Of a stretch of 64,000 nucleotides of DNA, positions 60,663 to 64,000 are shown piece by piece. The stretch covers positions 248,001-312,000 of the forward strand of contig DATIFN010000010.1 in the NCBI GenBank assembly GCA_035455245.1. The letters are read 5' to 3'. A program made the translations under genes and the position numbers. Source of the DNA: UBA8516 sp035455245. Its GTDB lineage: Archaea; Thermoproteota; Nitrososphaeria; Nitrososphaerales; Nitrosopumilaceae. The notes under the pieces were generated by a model that ran no database searches, was not told the origin of the DNA, and saw nothing but the letters and a program-made list of their open reading frames with translations. Position 1 is the first letter of the stretch. Every line of letters starts with the position of its first letter.

Positions 60663-60971
60663 ATGAAAGTAGCAGTTCGCCAGATTGCACTAGAAAGGAT
60701 GGAAATCCTAATTCAAAACGCCCTGTTAAATTCAAGAACTAATCCATCATTAGCACAAAGACAAGCAACACTTGCAAAAAAAATCAGTACCAAATATAGA
60801 ATAAGAATGCCTTATCATTTGCGAATGAATTTTTGTAAAAAATGTAAAAAATTTATTGCTCCAGGAGTTAGTTCAAGAATCCGGTTGGGCAGATCTTCTA
60901 TAAAATCAATTCGTATAACGTGTGGATTTTGTAATCACACATACAGAAAAATCATTTCTAAAGCTCAATGA
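60663..60971 (+). CDS. rnp4: Ribonuclease P protein component 4 (Rpp21)
   Basis: 102 residues. Two helices (ALERMEILIQNALLN) precede a zinc ribbon with FCKKCKKF and TCGFCNHTYR. Rpp21 binds RNase P RNA with Rpp29 and helps process tRNA 5' ends. It starts a three-gene run with S19e and PDCD5, and lies near a tRNA gene. Confidence 0.92.
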   Translation: MKVAVRQIALERMEILIQNALLNSRTNPSLAQRQATLAKKISTKYRIRMPYHLRMNFCKKCKKFIAPGVSSRIRLGRSSIKSIRITCGFCNHTYRKIISKAQ

Positions 60972-61002
60972 TTTATAAGACGAACTGAAAACTTTCATTT
61001 TC

Positions 61003-61455
61003 ATGGCAAAGGCATATGATGTACCAGCAGATGTGTTGATTAACAAACTATCAGAGATTCTAAAAAATGAAGAAATCTCAACTCCAAGCTGGATTCCATT
61101 TGTTAAAACTGGTGCGCATGCTGAAAGACCACCACAAAAAAACGATTGGTGGTACACTAGATGTGCATCACTTCTTAGAAAAATCTATCTTCATGGTCCA
61201 ATAGGTGTAAAAGACCTTAGAGGTATGTATGGAGGAGTGAAAGCAGTTGGATATGGTGGAAACCATCACCGAGATGCAGGCGGTGCGATAATTAGAACGG
61301 CCATTCACAATCTAGAAAAACTTGGCTACATTGACAAAGTGGAAGGAAAAGGAAGAACCATCTCACATCAAGGAATGAAAAAAATAGATGGAGTCGCCAC
61401 AGAAATTTTAAACGAGTTAGTTGTAAAAAACCCAAATCTTAAGAAATATTCCTAA
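61003..61455 (+). CDS. rps19e: 30S ribosomal protein S19e
   Basis: 150 residues. The family signature WYTRCASLLRKIYLHGPIGVKDLRGMYG and the GGNHHRDAGGAIIR loop are present. Archaeal and eukaryotic small-subunit protein. 31 bp after rnp4 and 9 bp before the PDCD5 gene. Confidence 0.97.
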   Translation: MAKAYDVPADVLINKLSEILKNEEISTPSWIPFVKTGAHAERPPQKNDWWYTRCASLLRKIYLHGPIGVKDLRGMYGGVKAVGYGGNHHRDAGGAIIRTAIHNLEKLGYIDKVEGKGRTISHQGMKKIDGVATEILNELVVKNPNLKKYS

Positions 61456-61464
61456 TGTGGTTCT

Positions 61465-61743
61465 ATGAGTAATCCAAACAAAGGCAATGAAAGAGGACCT
61501 ACCGAGGATGAAGTTAACGTAATGAAAGAACAAGCATTACGAACTTTACTTGAACCACAAGCAAGACTTAGGTTGAACAACGTGAGGATGGTTAAACCTG
61601 AACTTGCCGCGATGGTTGAAAATTATCTTATTGGGATGGCATCACAAGGTAAACTCAACACACAAATTTCTGACGATCAACTAAAACAAATCCTACAATC
61701 AGTACAACAACCAAAACGTGATTTCAAAATAAATCGGAAATAA
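61465..61743 (+). CDS. PDCD5-family DNA-binding protein
   Basis: 92 residues: a polar N-terminus and a three-helix core (EQALRTLLEPQARLRLNNVRMVKPELA, MVENYLIGMASQGKL, ISDDQLKQILQSV) typical of archaeal homologues of programmed cell death protein 5. Usually next to S19e in archaea, as here. Binds double-stranded DNA in tests of homologues; exact role unknown. Confidence 0.93.
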   Translation: MSNPNKGNERGPTEDEVNVMKEQALRTLLEPQARLRLNNVRMVKPELAAMVENYLIGMASQGKLNTQISDDQLKQILQSVQQPKRDFKINRK

Positions 61744-61785
61744 ATTAGCGAAAATATATTAGGGGCAAAATAGGCGTCTGTAAAT

Positions 61786-62856
61786 ATGAAGGGAGTAGTC
61801 TACGAAGAATATGCCCCCGATGATAATTTTAAGCGAATTTTAAAAGTAAAAGATATTTCTGAACCGAAACCAAAACCAGACGAAGTAGTTTTCAAAGTAA
61901 AGGCAGCAGCTTTGAATTATAATGATATTTGGGGAATGAGAGGACAACCAGTTGCTGTACCATTACCCCATGTTTCAGGTTCTGATGCAGCAGGAGAAGT
62001 AATTGGAGTTGGGGAGGATGTCAAAAATTTCAAAGTTGGTGATAGAGTTGTTTCACACTCAAACATGTCATGCAGAGTTTGTTCTGCATGCACCGATGGA
62101 CGAGAATTTGATTGTAATAAACGAACTATTTGGGGATTTCAAACAGGTCCGACATGGGGAGGTTTTTCTGAAATCACTCATTTACCAGAGGTAAATGTTT
62201 CAAAGATTCCAGAAGGAGTAAGTTTTGACGAAGCAGCAGCTGCCTCAATGACTCTACTCACATCTTGGCACATGCTAGTTGGCAGAGCAAAAATACGACC
62301 AGGGCAAACTGTACTAATCATGGGTGGTGGTTCTGGTGTCGGAAGTTTTGGTATCCAAATTGCAAAACTTTACAATTGTACAGTAATTTCAACGGCAAGT
62401 CCTGATAAACTAGACAAGTTAAAAGAACTTGGTGCTGATTATGCAGTAGATCATAGGAAAGAAGATTGGGGCAAAGAAGTCTTTAAGATTACAAAAGAAA
62501 TTAGTGCTAAAACTGGCGTAACTCCTGGAATTGATGTTTCCTTTGATCATATTGGACAAACACACTGGAACCAGCAGCTTACCTTGTTAAAGTACGGAGG
62601 TACACTAGTTTCATGTGGTGCTACAACTGGATATGACGCAAAAACTGATCTAAGACACATCTTCTTCAAAGGAACAAACATACTAGGTTCTACCCAAGGA
62701 ACAAAAGCTGAATTAGATCAAGGATTGTACTGGATGGGTAAAGGCAAGATAAAAGCAGTAATTGACTCAGTGTATTCATTTGAACAAGCTGCTGAAGCAC
62801 ATACAAAGATGCTAACTGGCAAAGGCCTATTTGGTAAAATCTTAATGAAACCCTAA
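61786..62856 (+). CDS. Medium-chain zinc-binding dehydrogenase/reductase
   Basis: 356 residues. GroES-like domain with HVSGSDAAGEV and a structural-zinc loop (SCRVCSACTDGREFDC), then a Rossmann domain with GGGSGVGSFGIQIAK. Hydride transfer with NAD(P)H. The family includes alcohol dehydrogenases, quinone reductases and acryloyl/crotonyl-CoA reductases; an acryloyl-CoA reductase role in the 3HP/4HB cycle is a possibility I cannot confirm. 15 bp before the CoA lyase. Confidence 0.85.
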   Translation: MKGVVYEEYAPDDNFKRILKVKDISEPKPKPDEVVFKVKAAALNYNDIWGMRGQPVAVPLPHVSGSDAAGEVIGVGEDVKNFKVGDRVVSHSNMSCRVCSACTDGREFDCNKRTIWGFQTGPTWGGFSEITHLPEVNVSKIPEGVSFDEAAAASMTLLTSWHMLVGRAKIRPGQTVLIMGGGSGVGSFGIQIAKLYNCTVISTASPDKLDKLKELGADYAVDHRKEDWGKEVFKITKEISAKTGVTPGIDVSFDHIGQTHWNQQLTLLKYGGTLVSCGATTGYDAKTDLRHIFFKGTNILGSTQGTKAELDQGLYWMGKGKIKAVIDSVYSFEQAAEAHTKMLTGKGLFGKILMKP

Positions 62857-62870
62857 GTGTAGTCTACCTC

Positions 62871-63731
62871 ATGGCTAGACTCTTGCGCAGCCTTATTTTT
62901 GTTCCAGGAAATAATCCAAGATTCTTAGAAAAAGCAAAGACGCTATTTGGAGATATAGTGTGTTTTGATTTGGAAGATTCTGTACCAATGAATGAAAAAG
63001 ATTCTGCTAGGAATTTAATTAAAGAAGCCCTGACAAAACGCTCTGAATACAAAGCTGAACTATTTGTGAGAACAAATTCACCACTTTCTGGGTTAATTCC
63101 TGATGATTTACGCCAAATAGTTCGGAAAGGAATTGATGGTATAGTTATTCCAAAAGTGAATAATGTAAAAGAATTTAAAAAAATAGAAAAACTTCTCATA
63201 ACTTTGGAAAAAAAGCGCAAACTAAAACCAATTGAATTAATCCCATCAATAGAATCTGCTGAGGGGGTAGTAAATGCGTACAATATTGCATCATCAAGTA
63301 AGAGAATATCCGCATTGGTGTTTGGGGTATTTGATCTTTTAAATGATATGGGTATAGAATATACAAAACAACCAGATGGCGCAAAATATGCAAGAGCCAA
63401 AATTCCACTAGATGCAAAAGCAGCTGGAAAATATGCAATAGATGCTATCTGGCAGGATCTAAATGATGAAGAGGGTTTTGAAAAAGATTGTATAACTGGA
63501 AGAGATCTTGGTTATGTAGGAAAGAGCATTATTCATCCAAATCAGATATCTGTCACCCATAGAATATTTCATCCAACTAAAAATGAAATAGAATGGGCAG
63601 AGAAGGTATGCCAAGCCTATATAGAGTCAACAAAGAAAAACAAGGGCGCAACAGTAGTAGAAGGCAAAATGATTGATGAGGTCCATTTTAAGCGAGCAAA
63701 GGCACTTTTGGATTCAGCAAGAAACAACTAG
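62871..63731 (+). CDS. CoA-ester lyase of the citrate lyase beta/malyl-CoA lyase family
   Basis: 286 residues. CitE/HpcH motifs: RSLIFVPGNNPRFLEKA, VCFDLEDSVP (Mg-binding acid), LIPSIESAEGVVNAYNIA, ALVFGVFDLLNDMGIE and GRDLGYVGKSIIHPNQI. It cleaves or forms C-C bonds in CoA esters such as malyl-CoA or citramalyl-CoA. Likely cotranscribed with the dehydrogenase upstream. Substrate unknown. Confidence 0.9.
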   Translation: MARLLRSLIFVPGNNPRFLEKAKTLFGDIVCFDLEDSVPMNEKDSARNLIKEALTKRSEYKAELFVRTNSPLSGLIPDDLRQIVRKGIDGIVIPKVNNVKEFKKIEKLLITLEKKRKLKPIELIPSIESAEGVVNAYNIASSSKRISALVFGVFDLLNDMGIEYTKQPDGAKYARAKIPLDAKAAGKYAIDAIWQDLNDEEGFEKDCITGRDLGYVGKSIIHPNQISVTHRIFHPTKNEIEWAEKVCQAYIESTKKNKGATVVEGKMIDEVHFKRAKALLDSARNN

Positions 63732-63772
63732 AGCAAATTTAGGCACGAAATTAGCAAATCAACAAAATAAGT

Positions 63773-63782
63773 AATTTATAAG
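63773..63782 (+). promoter_or_regulatory. TATA box for riboflavin synthase
   Basis: AATTTATAAG is centred about 26 bp before the GTG at 63803, fitting a leaderless transcript. Confidence 0.5.
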
Positions 63783-63802
63783 CTTTAGAATAATTTTATC
63801 AA

Positions 63803-64000
63803 GTGTTTACAGGAATAGTAGAAGGTCTTGGAGTAATAACCCAATTTGAGAAGAAAACAAATACTCGAAGTGCTGCAAAAATGAAAGTAGACCTGGGCAA
63901 TCTTGCAAAAGGACTCAAAGCCGGTCACAGTGTTGCGATAAACGGAGTCTGTCTTACCGTAACAAAAATTTCTAAGAATAATGCAGAATTTGAAATGATT
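63803..64000 (+). CDS. Riboflavin synthase, N-terminal part (cut by window edge)
   Basis: The first 66 codons read (V)FTGIVEGLGVI, then KAGHSVAINGVCLTVTK, the hallmark of the first barrel of bacterial-type riboflavin synthase alpha chain. The enzyme dismutates two lumazines to riboflavin. GTG start at 63803, probably leaderless. Note that many archaea use an unrelated RibC-type enzyme, so this bacterial-type form is informative. The catalytic C-terminal repeat is outside the window. Confidence 0.92.
   Translation, partial: MFTGIVEGLGVITQFEKKTNTRSAAKMKVDLGNLAKGLKAGHSVAINGVCLTVTKISKNNAEFEMI

Overview
This window comes from an ammonia-oxidising archaeon of the Nitrososphaerota (Thaumarchaeota), most likely in the Nitrosopumilus/Nitrosarchaeum group. 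The evidence is: low GC, archaeal TATA boxes about 25 bp upstream of starts with several apparently leaderless genes, frequent TTG/GTG starts, archaeal-only genes (glycerol-1-phosphate dehydrogenase, aCPSF1/FttA, pantoate kinase, Nep1, Rpp21, S19e, PDCD5), an Amt ammonium transporter, blue-copper and CopC/CopD proteins, PEFG-CTERM sorting signals and an A/V-type ATPase. I see no insertion sequence, prophage or CRISPR array. No stretch over about 300 bp lacks a gene. The longest gaps are 22405-22659, 24421-24634 and 54525-54766; the last two hold promoter and regulatory sequence.

Layout. 1-5642: G1P dehydrogenase (cut by the left edge), proteasome beta, transcription-termination nuclease FttA, SepF-like protein, a PP-loop thiolase-like enzyme, an M24 peptidase and a small Zn protein. 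5808-9495: a complete reverse-strand CoA operon (pantoate kinase, phosphopantothenate synthetase, PanB, CoaBC). 9579-11987: PhoU-like, Nudix and Lrp regulators. 12105-15296: a MacB-type ABC operon with a secreted partner. 15327-21397: ABC1/UbiB kinase, Hsp20 and a nucleotide cluster (Tmk, HD phosphohydrolase, PyrH). 21422-34047: a degenerate Cas4-like protein, Amt, a rhodanese and the rotary ATPase (C subunit remote, I divergent, then E-A-B-D-small ORF-K). 34049-35485: divergent pyrI/pyrB. 35486-48229: a metal and cell-surface island with a NikR-like regulator beside a Zn-type ABC transporter, a CopC-CopD-propeller fusion, a cupredoxin and several secreted proteins. 48280-52362: rhomboid, tautomerase, nitrilase, thiolase with its DUF35 partner, and Zn ribbons. 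52425-57424: an HTH/ATP-cone/NrdD-like protein beside the B12-dependent ribonucleotide reductase. 57544-59853: a glycosidase-like protein and a secreted HExxH protein. 59863-64000: tRNA-Gly, Nep1, RNase P Rpp21, S19e, PDCD5, an MDR dehydrogenase, a CoA lyase and riboflavin synthase (cut by the right edge).

The strongest candidate for an undescribed system is at 52425-57424. The 699-residue protein joins an ArsR-like HTH, an ATP-cone and an anaerobic-RNR-like body. It has lost every catalytic cysteine and ends before the glycyl-radical loop, but keeps the C-terminal zinc ribbon. It sits directly upstream of nrdJ, whose promoter carries a 9-bp-arm inverted repeat. I infer a nucleotide-sensing repressor built from a dead ribonucleotide reductase, analogous to bacterial NrdR. 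Other leads are a NikR-like sensor missing one metal ligand next to twin palindromes, a Cas4-like protein that keeps its Fe-S cysteines but has lost its nuclease residues, and genes whose conserved N-termini have no usual start codon (UbiB, the LolD-type ATPase, PhoU).
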